This document shows, in pieces, positions 1 to 8,726 of a stretch of DNA of 32,131 nucleotides (its first letter is position 1; every line of letters starts with the position of its first letter). The translations under genes were made by a program, and so were the position numbers. Below the pieces are notes generated by a model that saw nothing but the letters and a program-made list of their open reading frames with translations, did no database searches and was not told the origin of the DNA. The stretch lies in NCBI GenBank assembly GCA_012517115.1, contig JAAYVP010000441.1, forward strand, positions 1-32,131, written 5' to 3'. This DNA is from Brooklawnia sp. (GTDB lineage Bacteria > Actinomycetota > Actinomycetes > Propionibacteriales > Propionibacteriaceae).

Positions 1-120
1 ATCGAGGAAGAGCGCGTCCACCGGCAGACCACGTGACTTTTCGATGAACCGTTCCGAACTGCCCGGGACGGCGAGAACGGTGCGCCGGGCGCGGAATACT
101 CGGGGTTGGCTGGCGTTCAT
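1..120 (-). CDS. HpcH/HpaI aldolase / citrate lyase beta (CitE)-like CoA-ester lyase, N-terminal fragment cut by window edge
   Basis: Reverse translation from ATG at 120 gives MNASQPRVFRARRTVLAVPGSSERFIEKSRGLPVDALFLD, typical of the N-terminus of CitE/malyl-CoA-lyase-like proteins. Open to window position 1. Confidence 0.8.
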   Translation of the reverse strand, partial: MNASQPRVFRARRTVLAVPGSSERFIEKSRGLPVDALFLD

Positions 121-126
121 GAGGTA

Positions 127-132
127 AGTCTA
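127..132 (-). promoter_or_regulatory. -10 element (TAGACT), leaderless arrangement for CitE-like gene
   Basis: Minus strand TAGACT-TACCTC-ATG; the last base of the hexamer is 7 nt before the A of ATG. Confidence 0.55.
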
Positions 133-211
133 GGGACGCAGTCACCCGCTGGCAGGGCATGTGCTGCTGGCAGCACGATCCTCCACCCAGCCTGGGTGGG
201 GCCACCGCGGC

Positions 212-217
212 TAGGCT
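212..217 (+). promoter_or_regulatory. -10 element (TAGGCT), leaderless arrangement pointing to GTG at 224
   Basis: TAGGCT-GTGCGC-GTG; 6-nt gap, as at many other genes in the window. Confidence 0.55.
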
Positions 218-223
218 GTGCGC

Positions 224-1501
224 GTGGTGAGCAACGCGCGCTCGGTCTTCATTAGCCGCCTCCAGGGGCTGCAGGTGCTGGATGCGTCCGGCGATCAGGT
301 CGGCAAAGTGCACGATGTCGTGGTGCAGGCCCGGTTGGTGGGCCGCCCTCGTGTGCGCGGGCTGGTCGTCGAACTTTTCGCCAGACGACGCATCTTCGTG
401 CCAATGCTGCGGGTGCACGCGATCGACCTGACCCAGATCTCGATCGTCGGCGTGGTCGATACCCGACGCTTCGACAGACGCGCCTCCGAGGTGCTGGTGG
501 TGGATGATCTGTTCGATCGCGAGATTGCCCGCGACGGCCGCAAAGCCAGCATCTTCGATGTGTCAATGGTCGAAGTACGCAATCGTGAATGGGAACTCAA
601 CGAAGTAGCGCTGCGCGACATCCCCAGCAACCGGCGGTTCGGGCTAGCCCCGAAAGGGCCGATGGTGATCGTGCCGTGGTCGGTGGTCGCCGCTGACGTC
701 CTGCAAGCTGAGCAGAGCACCGACACCAAGCTTGCTCAACTGGCAGGCATGAAACCCGCCGACGTTGCCCGCGAACTGTATGAGATGGACCCTGAGCGGC
801 GGGCCGAGATCGCCAGCGCACTCGACGACGAACAGCTGGCCGATGCCTTCCAGGAGTTGCCCGAGGACGAGCAGGTCGACCTGTTGCAGGCACTCGAGAA
901 GGAGCGCGCGGCCGACGTGCTTGACGAGATGGATCCGGACGATGCCGCGGACCTGATCAACGACCTACCCAGTGAGCTCGCCGAAGAACTGCTCAACCGG
1001 ATGGAACCCGAGGAGGCCGCCGATGTCCGTAACCTGCTGAAGTATCCCGAACTGACCGCAGGCGGCATGATGACCCCCGAACCCGTGATCCTGGGCGCTG
1101 ACGACACCGTGGCCAAGGCGCTGGCCAAGGTACGTCATGAAGACCTCACCCCCGCCTTGGCGTCCATGGTCTTCCTCACCCGTCAACCACACGACACACC
1201 ATCAGGACGATACTTGGGCGGGGTCCACCTGCAACGGCTGTTGCGCGAACCACCCAGCCTGCTCATCGGGCAGATGATCGACACCGAACTCCAGCCCCTC
1301 CCCCCGGAGGCTGATGTCGAACAGGTCAGTCGCTACTTCGCGACATACAACCTAGTGGTGGCGCCAGTAGTCAACGCCCGAAATCAGCTGGTGGGCGCAG
1401 TGACCGTCGACGACCTGCTCGACCACATGTTGCCGCGGGACTGGCGCGGCGACCAGATGGACGGCTCCGACGAAGACGCCGCAGCGGTGAACCATGACTG
1501 A
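224..1501 (+). CDS. Soluble CBS-domain protein with MgtE N-terminal-like domain (no MgtE membrane domain)
   Basis: ORF 218-1501; start moved to GTG 224 on the leaderless spacing. Repeats such as LPEDEQVDLLQALEKERAADVLDEMDPDDAADLINDLP and LAEELLNRMEPEEAADVRNLLKYPELTAGGMMTPEPV are typical of MgtE_N, followed by CBS-like sequence; no transmembrane stretch seen. Confidence 0.85.
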   Translation: MVSNARSVFISRLQGLQVLDASGDQVGKVHDVVVQARLVGRPRVRGLVVELFARRRIFVPMLRVHAIDLTQISIVGVVDTRRFDRRASEVLVVDDLFDREIARDGRKASIFDVSMVEVRNREWELNEVALRDIPSNRRFGLAPKGPMVIVPWSVVAADVLQAEQSTDTKLAQLAGMKPADVARELYEMDPERRAEIASALDDEQLADAFQELPEDEQVDLLQALEKERAADVLDEMDPDDAADLINDLPSELAEELLNRMEPEEAADVRNLLKYPELTAGGMMTPEPVILGADDTVAKALAKVRHEDLTPALASMVFLTRQPHDTPSGRYLGGVHLQRLLREPPSLLIGQMIDTELQPLPPEADVEQVSRYFATYNLVVAPVVNARNQLVGAVTVDDLLDHMLPRDWRGDQMDGSDEDAAAVNHD

Positions 1502-2042
1502 AAGCCAGTGGCCCGAGGAGGAGAAGCTCAGCACTCCCGGCCGTCGCGCCGGTTTCAAGCTGCGCAAGATGCGCATCGATCAGGAGTCGTTCGGCCGATT
1601 CGCCGAGTTCATCGCCCGCTACATGGGCAGCCCGGCATTCCTGATCTGGATGACGGCCTTCATCGCGATCTGGCTGCTGTGGAACACCTTGCTGGTCATC
1701 GAGTTACGGTTCGACGAGAGCCCGTTCATCTTGCTGACGCTGATGCTGTCGATTGAAGCCGCGTACTCGGCCCCACTGATCTTGCTGGCGCAAAACCGTC
1801 AAGAGGCCCGTGACCGGCTGAGCTTCGACGAAGATCGCCGCATCGCCGCGCAGAGCCGCGCCGACACTGACTTCCTGGCCCGCGAGATCGCCGCGCTGCG
1901 TGCCAACGTCGGGGAACTGGCGACGCGGGAGTTCGTTCGCAGCGAGATCCGCGACCAATTGCGTGACCTGCTTGCCGAACTGGACAAGGCTCCAGCCGGG
2001 GAGAGCCCCGCCGCGAATCCCGACTCGGCCGAGCCCCGCTGA
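1494..2042 (+). CDS. DUF1003 domain membrane protein
   Basis: RIDQESFGRFAEFIARYMGSPAFLIWMTAFIAIWLLWN...ILLTLMLSIEAAYSAPLILLAQNRQEARDR is the DUF1003 signature; overlaps the upstream CDS by 8 nt. Confidence 0.9.
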   Translation: MTESQWPEEEKLSTPGRRAGFKLRKMRIDQESFGRFAEFIARYMGSPAFLIWMTAFIAIWLLWNTLLVIELRFDESPFILLTLMLSIEAAYSAPLILLAQNRQEARDRLSFDEDRRIAAQSRADTDFLAREIAALRANVGELATREFVRSEIRDQLRDLLAELDKAPAGESPAANPDSAEPR

Positions 2043-2066
2043 CCCGGTCCCACCAGCCGGCCGCAT

Positions 2067-2096
2067 TTGAAAAACTGCCTCCCGATCGCGTAGGCA
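2067..2096 (+). promoter_or_regulatory. Promoter TTGAAA-N18-TAGGCA for mrp-like gene, leaderless spacing to GTG 2103
   Basis: TTGAAA 2067-2072, 18-nt spacer, TAGGCA 2091-2096, then 6 nt and GTG. The -10 lacks the usual final T. Confidence 0.5.
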
Positions 2097-2102
2097 AGAG
2101 CA

Positions 2103-3284
2103 GTGAGCAATGATGTTCTTCAGGTCGCGGCGCACCAGGCGCTGACCACCGTAATCGATCCCGAGATCCGTCGGCCGATCACCGAATTGGGCATGGTTGA
2201 CCAGCTCGAGGTGGACGACACCGGTACCGCACACCTGACCGTGCTGTTGACAGTGGCTGGCTGTCCACTGCGCAACACCATCGAATCCGACGTCCGCAAG
2301 GCGCTTGGCGCGGTCGAGGGCATCACCGGGGTCAACCTGACCATCGGTACGATGAACGCCGAGCAGCGGTCCGCGTTGACCCAGACGCTCCGCGGCGGAC
2401 GCCCGGAGCCGGTGATCCCATTCGCTCAGCCCGGCAACCTCACCCAGGTGTTGTCGGTCGCCTCCGGCAAGGGCGGGGTCGGGAAGAGCTCGATCACCGT
2501 CAACCTGGCGCTGGCGTTGGCCAAGATGGGACGCAGTGTCGGCCTGCTCGACGCCGACATCTACGGGCACTCCGTGCCAGACCTGCTGGGGATGCCGGAA
2601 GACGTGCGTCCCACACTGGTGGACGCCATGATCATGCCAGTGCCGGTGGAGTTCGTGTCGGCCGATGGCGCTCGGGCCGTGCTGAAGGTGATCAGCATGG
2701 GCATGCTGAAGGAGTCCCGCGACCAGGTGATCGCTTGGCGTGGTCCGATCCTGGATCGCGCCCTGACCCAGCTGCTGAGCGAGGTCTACTGGGGCGATCT
2801 CGACTTCTTCCTGATCGATCTACCTCCCGGAACCGGCGATGTGGCGATGTCGATCGGCCAGAAACTGCCCGGCAGCGACCTGATCGTGGTCACCTCACCG
2901 CAACCCAGCGCAGCCTGGGTCAGCGAACGCGCCGGAACGATGGGCTCGATGATGCACCAGAACGTGATCGGGGTCATCGAGAATATGAGCTGGTACGAGA
3001 CGCAGTGCCCACACTGCGGCCAGATGCATCGTGTCGAGCTGTTCGGTTCCGGAGGTGGTCAGCAAACTGCGGACGGCCTGTCCGACCGGTTGGCGCGAGA
3101 GGTGCCGCTGCTTGCGCAGATACCGATGGAACTCGCCATGGGCGCCGGCGCGGAGTTCACCGCACCCATCGTGATTAGCCAACCCGACCTGCCGGCCGCC
3201 CAGGCAGTCAGTGGGCTGGCGGAGCGGCTGGCCGCAAGCCGCCCCTCGCTGGCCGGCAAACCACTCAACCTGCTGGCACGGTAG
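2103..3284 (+). CDS. mrp: Mrp/NBP35 family ATP-binding Fe-S cluster carrier protein
   Basis: DUF59-like N-terminus, deviant Walker A SGKGGVGKSS, and C-terminal CPHCG motif. Confidence 0.95.
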   Translation: MSNDVLQVAAHQALTTVIDPEIRRPITELGMVDQLEVDDTGTAHLTVLLTVAGCPLRNTIESDVRKALGAVEGITGVNLTIGTMNAEQRSALTQTLRGGRPEPVIPFAQPGNLTQVLSVASGKGGVGKSSITVNLALALAKMGRSVGLLDADIYGHSVPDLLGMPEDVRPTLVDAMIMPVPVEFVSADGARAVLKVISMGMLKESRDQVIAWRGPILDRALTQLLSEVYWGDLDFFLIDLPPGTGDVAMSIGQKLPGSDLIVVTSPQPSAAWVSERAGTMGSMMHQNVIGVIENMSWYETQCPHCGQMHRVELFGSGGGQQTADGLSDRLAREVPLLAQIPMELAMGAGAEFTAPIVISQPDLPAAQAVSGLAERLAASRPSLAGKPLNLLAR

Positions 3285-3312
3285 GGCAAGTCACCGCAAG
3301 ACCCAGCCGCGC

Positions 3313-3816
3313 TCAGGTCGCCTCAGGATCCCAGGGCACATGTCGAGCCGAGGCCAAAGCGGCTGGTGCTGAGCCAGCTGCTGCGGTTGCCTCAACCGAC
3401 GGAACCGTCCCGCCCGCCGCCACTGCTGGCGGCGGGGCGGTCAGACTCTGATTCACCACGGACCTCACGTCCTTGCCGGCCGAGTTAATGTTGGTGACCG
3501 AGCCCGTCAGTTCGGTCTTGACCCCGTCCAGTTCCTTCTTGATATCTGCGAGGTCTTCCTGCATGTCGGCGAGCAGGTGCTTCTGCACGAATGTCTTCGG
3601 GTTGAGGTCAGCCATCGTGAGGTCCTTGTACTCCGGGCCAAGTTCCTCCTTCAGTTGGCTGGTTGCCTGATAAGCGAAGAGCCGCACCGTGTGGATGACA
3701 CGGGCGGCCTTGCGACTGATCTCGGGAAGCTTCTCAGGGCCGAAGAAGATGACCGCGAGAACCAGCAGGAGCATTAGCTCCCCCCAGCCGATCCCGAGGA
3801 ACTCCTGAGGCACCAT
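3313..3816 (-). CDS. tatB: Sec-independent protein translocase TatB
   Basis: From ATG 3816: MVPQEFLGIGWGELMLLLVLAVIFFGPEKLPEISRKAARVI, classic TatA/B N-terminus. The longer ORF to 3912 overlaps dapA. Confidence 0.85.
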   Translation of the reverse strand: MVPQEFLGIGWGELMLLLVLAVIFFGPEKLPEISRKAARVIHTVRLFAYQATSQLKEELGPEYKDLTMADLNPKTFVQKHLLADMQEDLADIKKELDGVKTELTGSVTNINSAGKDVRSVVNQSLTAPPPAVAAGGTVPSVEATAAAGSAPAALASARHVPWDPEAT

Positions 3817-3826
3817 CAGCGTGACC

Positions 3827-4708
3827 TCACAGGTCGATGGCGTCCAGGATCGCGCCGAAGGTCTTCGCCTGCTGATCGGACGCCGGCAGCAACGGCGCAC
3901 GCACGCCACCAACGGGGAAACCCTGATGCGCTAACCCAGCTTTGACCATCATGACGCCCTGGGTCGCGAAGACCCCCGTGTAGGCGGGCAATAGGGACCG
4001 GAAGATCCGGAGGGCCTCATCCTGGTCGCCACGCAGCCAGGCCTGGATCAACTCGGCCGTGCGTCGCCCCGTGAAATGGGTGGACGTACCGACCACCCCA
4101 ACCGCGCCTACGGACAGCAGCGGCAGCACCTTCGCGTCGTCGCCGGCGTAGTAGGCCAGGTCAGTGGCCGCCAACACCTGCGCCGACGCCGCGATGTCGT
4201 TCTTGGCGTCTTTAACCCCGATGATGTTCGGGTGCTGTGCCAACGTCATAAGCGATGCCGTCTCGATCGGACGCCCGGTGCGGTGGGGGATGTCGTAGAG
4301 CACCATCGGCAGGTCGGTGGCGCTGGCTGCTGTCTGGAAGTGGGCAACTAGCGCGTCCTGCGGCGGCAGCGAGTAGTAGGGCGTGACCACCAACAGGCCA
4401 TCGGCCCCTGCATTGGCGGCCTGACGGCACAAATGAACCGTGTGACGGGTGTCGAATGTTCCCACGCCCGCAAGCACTTTTGCTCGATCGCCCACCGCCT
4501 GCTTCACCGCACGGACCAAGGCGACCTTCTCGTCATCGGTGGTCGTCGGCGACTCACCGGTCGTCCCGTTCACCAGCACCGTGTCGTTGTGCTGCTCATC
4601 TACCAGTCGCGCGGCAAGTTGCTGGGCACGAGCCAGATCGACCTCGCCCTCGGCATCGAAAGGAGTCACCATGGCCGTGATCAGTCGACCCAGAATCGGT
4701 TCGGTCAT
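3827..4708 (-). CDS. dapA: 4-hydroxy-tetrahydrodipicolinate synthase
   Basis: NGTTGESPTTTDDEK, GADGLLVVTPYYSLPPQ, YDIPHRTGRPIE, IIGVKDAKND motifs. Confidence 0.93.
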   Translation of the reverse strand: MTEPILGRLITAMVTPFDAEGEVDLARAQQLAARLVDEQHNDTVLVNGTTGESPTTTDDEKVALVRAVKQAVGDRAKVLAGVGTFDTRHTVHLCRQAANAGADGLLVVTPYYSLPPQDALVAHFQTAASATDLPMVLYDIPHRTGRPIETASLMTLAQHPNIIGVKDAKNDIAASAQVLAATDLAYYAGDDAKVLPLLSVGAVGVVGTSTHFTGRRTAELIQAWLRGDQDEALRIFRSLLPAYTGVFATQGVMMVKAGLAHQGFPVGGVRAPLLPASDQQAKTFGAILDAIDL

Positions 4709-4714
4709 GCACCC

Positions 4715-4720
4715 ATGCTA
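4715..4720 (-). promoter_or_regulatory. -10 element TAGCAT, leaderless arrangement for dapA
   Basis: TAGCAT-GGGTGC-ATG on the minus strand. Confidence 0.55.
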
Positions 4721-4772
4721 GGCAATCGGGCCGGTCGCCGCAGACCCGGTCCATGCCATCGAACGCGGACGC

Positions 4773-4778
4773 TAGGCT
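4773..4778 (+). promoter_or_regulatory. -10 element TAGGCT, leaderless arrangement for O-methyltransferase
   Basis: TAGGCT-GGCTCT-GTG(4785). Confidence 0.6.
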
Positions 4779-4784
4779 GGCTCT

Positions 4785-5426
4785 GTGAGTGAAGCCTTCC
4801 TACTCGATCAGCGGTCACTTGGCTACGCTGAAGACTACGTCCCTGCCCCCGATCATGTACGCGCCGCCCGCGAGGACGCACTCTCAGCTGGCGTACCCGC
4901 TCCGTCCAACGGCGTCACTACGGCGCTGACGTTCCTGGCCAAGACGCTGAACGCCAAAGCCGTGGTCGAGATCGGTACCGGCACCGGCGCCACGGGACTC
5001 GCCTTGTTCGAGGGCATGAGCCCCCAGGGGGTGCTGACCAGCATCGATCCCGAAGTTGGCTGGCAGTTGGCGGCAAAGCAAGCGTTCCGCGACCATCAAA
5101 TCACTTCACAGCGCTTCCGGCTGATCGCGGGACGCCCCCTTGAGGTGCTGAACAACCTCCGCGACACGGCCTACGACCTAGTCTTGGTCAACGCCGAGAA
5201 GCTCGAATATGTCGAGCATGTCGCCCAAGCCGAACGCCTGCTGCGGCCCGGTGGCGTCCTCATCTTGAACGACGCGTTGTGGCACGGGCTGGTCGCCGAC
5301 CCCGCTGACGAATCCGACGAGTCGGTTATTATCCGCGAGGCCCTCGAGGCAGTGAACCAGTCAGAGGTCTTCACCCCCTGCCTGCTGCCACTCGGTGAGG
5401 GGCTGCTGGTAGCCGTCAAACACTGA
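4785..5426 (+). CDS. Class I SAM-dependent O-methyltransferase
   Basis: VEIGTGTGATGLALFEGM SAM-binding motif, LVLVNAEKLEYVEHV, LLRPGGVLILNDALW. Confidence 0.88.
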   Translation: MSEAFLLDQRSLGYAEDYVPAPDHVRAAREDALSAGVPAPSNGVTTALTFLAKTLNAKAVVEIGTGTGATGLALFEGMSPQGVLTSIDPEVGWQLAAKQAFRDHQITSQRFRLIAGRPLEVLNNLRDTAYDLVLVNAEKLEYVEHVAQAERLLRPGGVLILNDALWHGLVADPADESDESVIIREALEAVNQSEVFTPCLLPLGEGLLVAVKH

Positions 5427-5452
5427 TCATTCCGCACAGTTTGTCTTCTCAT

Positions 5453-5489
5453 GGAGAAGGCGCCGACCCGCTGGGCCTGCGCCTTCTCC
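5453..5489. terminator. Bidirectional intrinsic-like hairpin between convergent O-methyltransferase and glgC
   Basis: GGAGAAGGCGC / GCGCCTTCTCC perfect 11-bp arms, 15-nt loop. Confidence 0.75.
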
Positions 5490-5506
5490 GTGAGTAGATC
5501 GGCTTG

Positions 5507-6730
5507 TCAGATCGGGTTTACCTTGGCGTTCTTCGGCACCACGGTGACACCGTTCGTCGAGACGTGGAAGCCGCGCGCTTCATCCGCTTCGCGGTCGACA
5601 CCAATCTGCACACCGTCGGCGACTTCGACGTTCTTGTCGAGGATGACGTTGCGCAACACGGCGTTGCGTCCGATGCGTGCATTGTGCATGACCACGCAGC
5701 AGTCCACCGAAGCGTGGTCTTCAACGCGGACGCCCGGGCTGAGCACCGAGTGTTCGACGTCGCCGCCGGAGATGATGCAACCGTTGGTCACGATCGAACT
5801 CTCGGCGGTGCCATGCAACGTGAACTTCGCGCCTGGCAACTGCGGCTGTTGGGTGAGGATCGGCCAGCGATCGTTGTAGAGGTTGAACTCCGGGACGACC
5901 GAGATGAGGTCCATGTGGGCTTCGAAGTAGGCGTCGATGGTACCCACGTCACGCCAGTAGTTGCGGTCTTTGTCGGTAGCTCCGGGGACCTCGTTCTGGG
6001 TGAAGTCGTAGACTCCGCATTCGCGCTGTGCCACGAAGGCGGGAATGATGTTGCCGCCCATGTCGTGCTTCGAAGAGTGGTCTTGCCCGTCGAGGTTGAG
6101 CATATCGACGAACTGCTTACGGCTGAAGACGTAGTTACCCATGGAGGCGAACGACTCCTCTGGCGAGTCGGGCAGCCCGGGCGGGTCGGACGGCTTCTCC
6201 AGGAAGCGATCGATCACATTGTCGGGTCCTGCGTCGATGATGCCGAACGCAGAGGCCTCGGAGCGCGGCACCCGGATGGCGGCGACTGTGGCGGCCAAAC
6301 CAGAATCGATGTGGGCATTGAGCATCTGCCGCACATTCATGCGATAGATGTTGTCGGCACCGAAGACCACGATGTAGTCGGGGTTCTCGTCGTTGATGAG
6401 GTTCATCGACTGGTAGATGGCATCAGCGCTGCCTTGGTACCAGTGCGGTCCGCGACGCTGCTGGGCCGGGACTGGGGTGACGTAGTTACCGAGCAGCGTC
6501 GACATTCGCCAAGTGATGGAGATATGCCGATCAAGTGAGTGTGACTTGTACTGGGTGAGCACCGCAACCTTGGTGAGGTCGGAGTTCACCATATTCGACA
6601 AGGCGAAATCGATGAGCCTGTAGGTACCACCGAATGGCACCGCGGGCTTGGCCCGGTCAGCGGTGAGCGGCATCAGCCGCTTGCCTTCGCCGCCGGCGAG
6701 GATGATTGAAAGGACCTTGGGTTGAGCCAT
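5507..6730 (-). CDS. glgC: Glucose-1-phosphate adenylyltransferase
   Basis: [54 protein letters not shown]. Confidence 0.96.
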   Translation of the reverse strand: MAQPKVLSIILAGGEGKRLMPLTADRAKPAVPFGGTYRLIDFALSNMVNSDLTKVAVLTQYKSHSLDRHISITWRMSTLLGNYVTPVPAQQRRGPHWYQGSADAIYQSMNLINDENPDYIVVFGADNIYRMNVRQMLNAHIDSGLAATVAAIRVPRSEASAFGIIDAGPDNVIDRFLEKPSDPPGLPDSPEESFASMGNYVFSRKQFVDMLNLDGQDHSSKHDMGGNIIPAFVAQRECGVYDFTQNEVPGATDKDRNYWRDVGTIDAYFEAHMDLISVVPEFNLYNDRWPILTQQPQLPGAKFTLHGTAESSIVTNGCIISGGDVEHSVLSPGVRVEDHASVDCCVVMHNARIGRNAVLRNVILDKNVEVADGVQIGVDREADEARGFHVSTNGVTVVPKNAKVNPI

Positions 6731-6736
6731 GCCTAG

Positions 6737-6742
6737 AACCTA
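6737..6742 (-). promoter_or_regulatory. -10 element TAGGTT, leaderless arrangement for glgC
   Basis: TAGGTT-CTAGGC-ATG on the minus strand. Confidence 0.55.
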
Positions 6743-6860
6743 TGGTCTTCGCAATGCTTCGGCAGCAGATTCCACAAAATCGGCGGCTCCCTCGCGGGCC
6801 ACAATCAGGCAAGTGGAGGGCCGGTTTTTGGTGACAGCCCCGCGTCCAGAGTGGGTGTGA

Positions 6861-6866
6861 CAGCAT
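6861..6866 (+). promoter_or_regulatory. -10-like element CAGCAT, leaderless spacing for glgA
   Basis: CAGCAT-CGGAGC-ATG(6873). A possible Shine-Dalgarno (GGAG) makes this one ambiguous. Confidence 0.35.
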
Positions 6867-6872
6867 CGGAGC

Positions 6873-8066
6873 ATGCGAGTTTCCATCCTCACACGTGAGT
6901 ACCCTCCGTACATCTACGGCGGCGCGGGCGTCCATGTCGGCCAACTGGTTCCGCAATTGCGAAAGTTCACCGATTCCGTCGATGTCCAGTGCATGGGCGA
7001 GCCTCGGGACGGTGCGACCGCACACGCCGAGGACTATCCGGAGGGCGCCAACGCAGCCCTTCGCACTCTCGGCGCCGACATCGCAATGGCGGCGGCCATC
7101 CCCGAGGTGGACGTAGTCCACGCCCATACCTGGTACGCGCAGTTCGCCGGCATCATCGCCGGCCAGTTCCAAGACATCCCGACTGTCGTGACGGCTCACT
7201 CACTCGAGCCTGATCGCCCTTGGAAGGTGGAGCAGCTTGGCGGCGGCTACCGCGTTTCGAGCTGGATCGAGAAGACAGCCTTCGAGAGCGCAGATGCCGT
7301 GATCGCTGTCTCCGCGGCCATGATCAACAACATCCAGGCTGCCTACCCCTCGGTCGAGCGCGACCGCATTCACGTGGTCAAGAACGGCATCGACCCGGAA
7401 GAGTTCAAGCCCGATCCCAACACCGACGTCATCGAGAGCCTCGGCGTCGACCTGTCGAAGCCGATTGTGACCTTCGTCGGACGCATCACTCGACAGAAAG
7501 GCATGGTGCACCTGGTACGGGCTGCCCAGATGCTAGATCCCGATACCCAACTCTTGCTGCTCGCCGGGGCCCCGGACACCCCAGAGATAGCCGCTGAGTT
7601 CGACAAGGCATTCGCAGATCTGAACGCCACCCGCAGCGGTGTCAAGTGGGTGCAAGAGATGCTGCCACGCGCATCTGTGCGGCAGGTGCTGACACACTCG
7701 ACCGTTTTCGCCTGTCCGTCTATCTATGAGCCGCTGGGCATTGTGAACCTTGAGGCCATGGCCTGCGAGATCCCGGTGGTCGCCTCCGCTGTCGGCGGCA
7801 TCCCTGAGGTCGTCGTGGACGGCGAGACCGGGCTACTGGTGCCCTACGATCCCGCCAAGGCCGGTGATCCAGAGTTCGTTGCGAGCTTCGAGAGGCAGTT
7901 CGCCGAGAAGCTCAACGAGCTGACCCGCGATCGCGCCCGCGCCCGCCAGATGGGGCTCGCCGGACGCCAGCGCTGCATCGACGAGTTCAGCTGGGAGAAG
8001 ATCGCCCAGGAAACCGTCGAGGTCTACCAGGCTGCGATTGCCCATCACAAGGCCAAGAAGGGCTGA
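6873..8066 (+). CDS. glgA: Glycogen synthase, actinobacterial GT4 type
   Basis: VSILTREYPPYIYGGAGVHV, VTFVGRITRQKGM, CPSIYEPLGIVNLEAMACEIPVVASAVGGIPEVV; divergent from glgC. Confidence 0.93.
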   Translation: MRVSILTREYPPYIYGGAGVHVGQLVPQLRKFTDSVDVQCMGEPRDGATAHAEDYPEGANAALRTLGADIAMAAAIPEVDVVHAHTWYAQFAGIIAGQFQDIPTVVTAHSLEPDRPWKVEQLGGGYRVSSWIEKTAFESADAVIAVSAAMINNIQAAYPSVERDRIHVVKNGIDPEEFKPDPNTDVIESLGVDLSKPIVTFVGRITRQKGMVHLVRAAQMLDPDTQLLLLAGAPDTPEIAAEFDKAFADLNATRSGVKWVQEMLPRASVRQVLTHSTVFACPSIYEPLGIVNLEAMACEIPVVASAVGGIPEVVVDGETGLLVPYDPAKAGDPEFVASFERQFAEKLNELTRDRARARQMGLAGRQRCIDEFSWEKIAQETVEVYQAAIAHHKAKKG

Positions 8067-8076
8067 ATGCCGGTGG

Positions 8077-8121
8077 CATGACGAACGCCCGGGCGGTGAC
8101 CTGACCCGGGCGTTCGTCATG
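8077..8121. terminator. Strong hairpin downstream of glgA
   Basis: CATGACGAACGCCCGGG / CCCGGGCGTTCGTCATG, perfect 17-bp arms, 11-nt loop. Lies between convergent genes. Confidence 0.75.
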
Positions 8122-8139
8122 TCTGAACCGTGGAAACAG

Positions 8140-8310
8140 CTACTCCCCAACGACGCCTTTGAGGCACTCCAACAGGGACGAGGCCTCGGCTGCGTTCAAC
8201 TCGACCACCAGACGTCCACCACCGTCGACCGGCATGCGCATGACGATGCCGCGGCCTTCCTTAGTGACTTCCATCGGTCCGTCGCCGGTACGCGGTTTCA
8301 TCGCTGCCAT
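8140..8310 (-). CDS. DUF3117 domain small protein
   Basis: From ATG 8310: MAAMKPRTGDGPMEVTKEGRGIVMRMPVDGGGRLVVELNAAEASSLLECLKGVVGE; RBS-like GAGGATGG upstream. Confidence 0.93.
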   Translation of the reverse strand: MAAMKPRTGDGPMEVTKEGRGIVMRMPVDGGGRLVVELNAAEASSLLECLKGVVGE

Positions 8311-8361
8311 TCCATCCTCGTTTCTATCCGTCCGACTACCCTCCATTATTCCGCATCGGGT

Positions 8362-8703
8362 TCACCTGGCGGGCTGATCCGGCCATGGGGAAGTCGGCCA
8401 GCCGTTGGGCACCGGACCTAGCGCGTCGGCAGGCACTTCGCGCCGTGGCGGGCTCTGGTCGGTGGCGGCCATCTCATCGGCCACCCGGTCCAGCAGTGCC
8501 TCCACCTGCTCCATGGAGTAGCCGCGCGGCACGACGGCGAATGCCAGGTTCTCCAGATCGCCGGGCTCAAGTCGGCGATCAGAGGGCAGCGCCGGAACCG
8601 GCCGGTCGTCCACCTGGGGCATCAACTCGCCTAACCTGCCCACCGACGCCAGGAAGGCGAATCCAATCACGACCACGATCAGCGCGACGAAGACCCAACC
8701 CAT
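8362..8703 (-). CDS. Small membrane protein with DivIVA-like domain
   Basis: N-terminal TM segment MGWVFVALIVVVIGFAFLASV; later LENLAFAVVPRGYSMEQVEALLDRVADEM resembles a DivIVA N-terminal motif. Confidence 0.75.
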   Translation of the reverse strand: MGWVFVALIVVVIGFAFLASVGRLGELMPQVDDRPVPALPSDRRLEPGDLENLAFAVVPRGYSMEQVEALLDRVADEMAATDQSPPRREVPADALGPVPNGWPTSPWPDQPAR

Positions 8704-8726
8704 ACATCACATGTTGACACACACCG

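Noticed and set aside
1704-2570. 288-aa minus-strand ORF across the DUF1003/mrp junction
   Set aside because: Overlaps two well-supported plus-strand genes and a promoter; no motif.
5504-6538. 344-aa plus-strand ORF
   Set aside because: Antisense to the clear glgC CDS; a long open frame is a GC-rich codon-bias artefact and shows no recognisable domain.
8077-8121. 17-bp inverted repeat after glgA as a novel element
   Set aside because: Position between convergent genes and stem-loop form fit a transcription terminator, so kept only as a feature.
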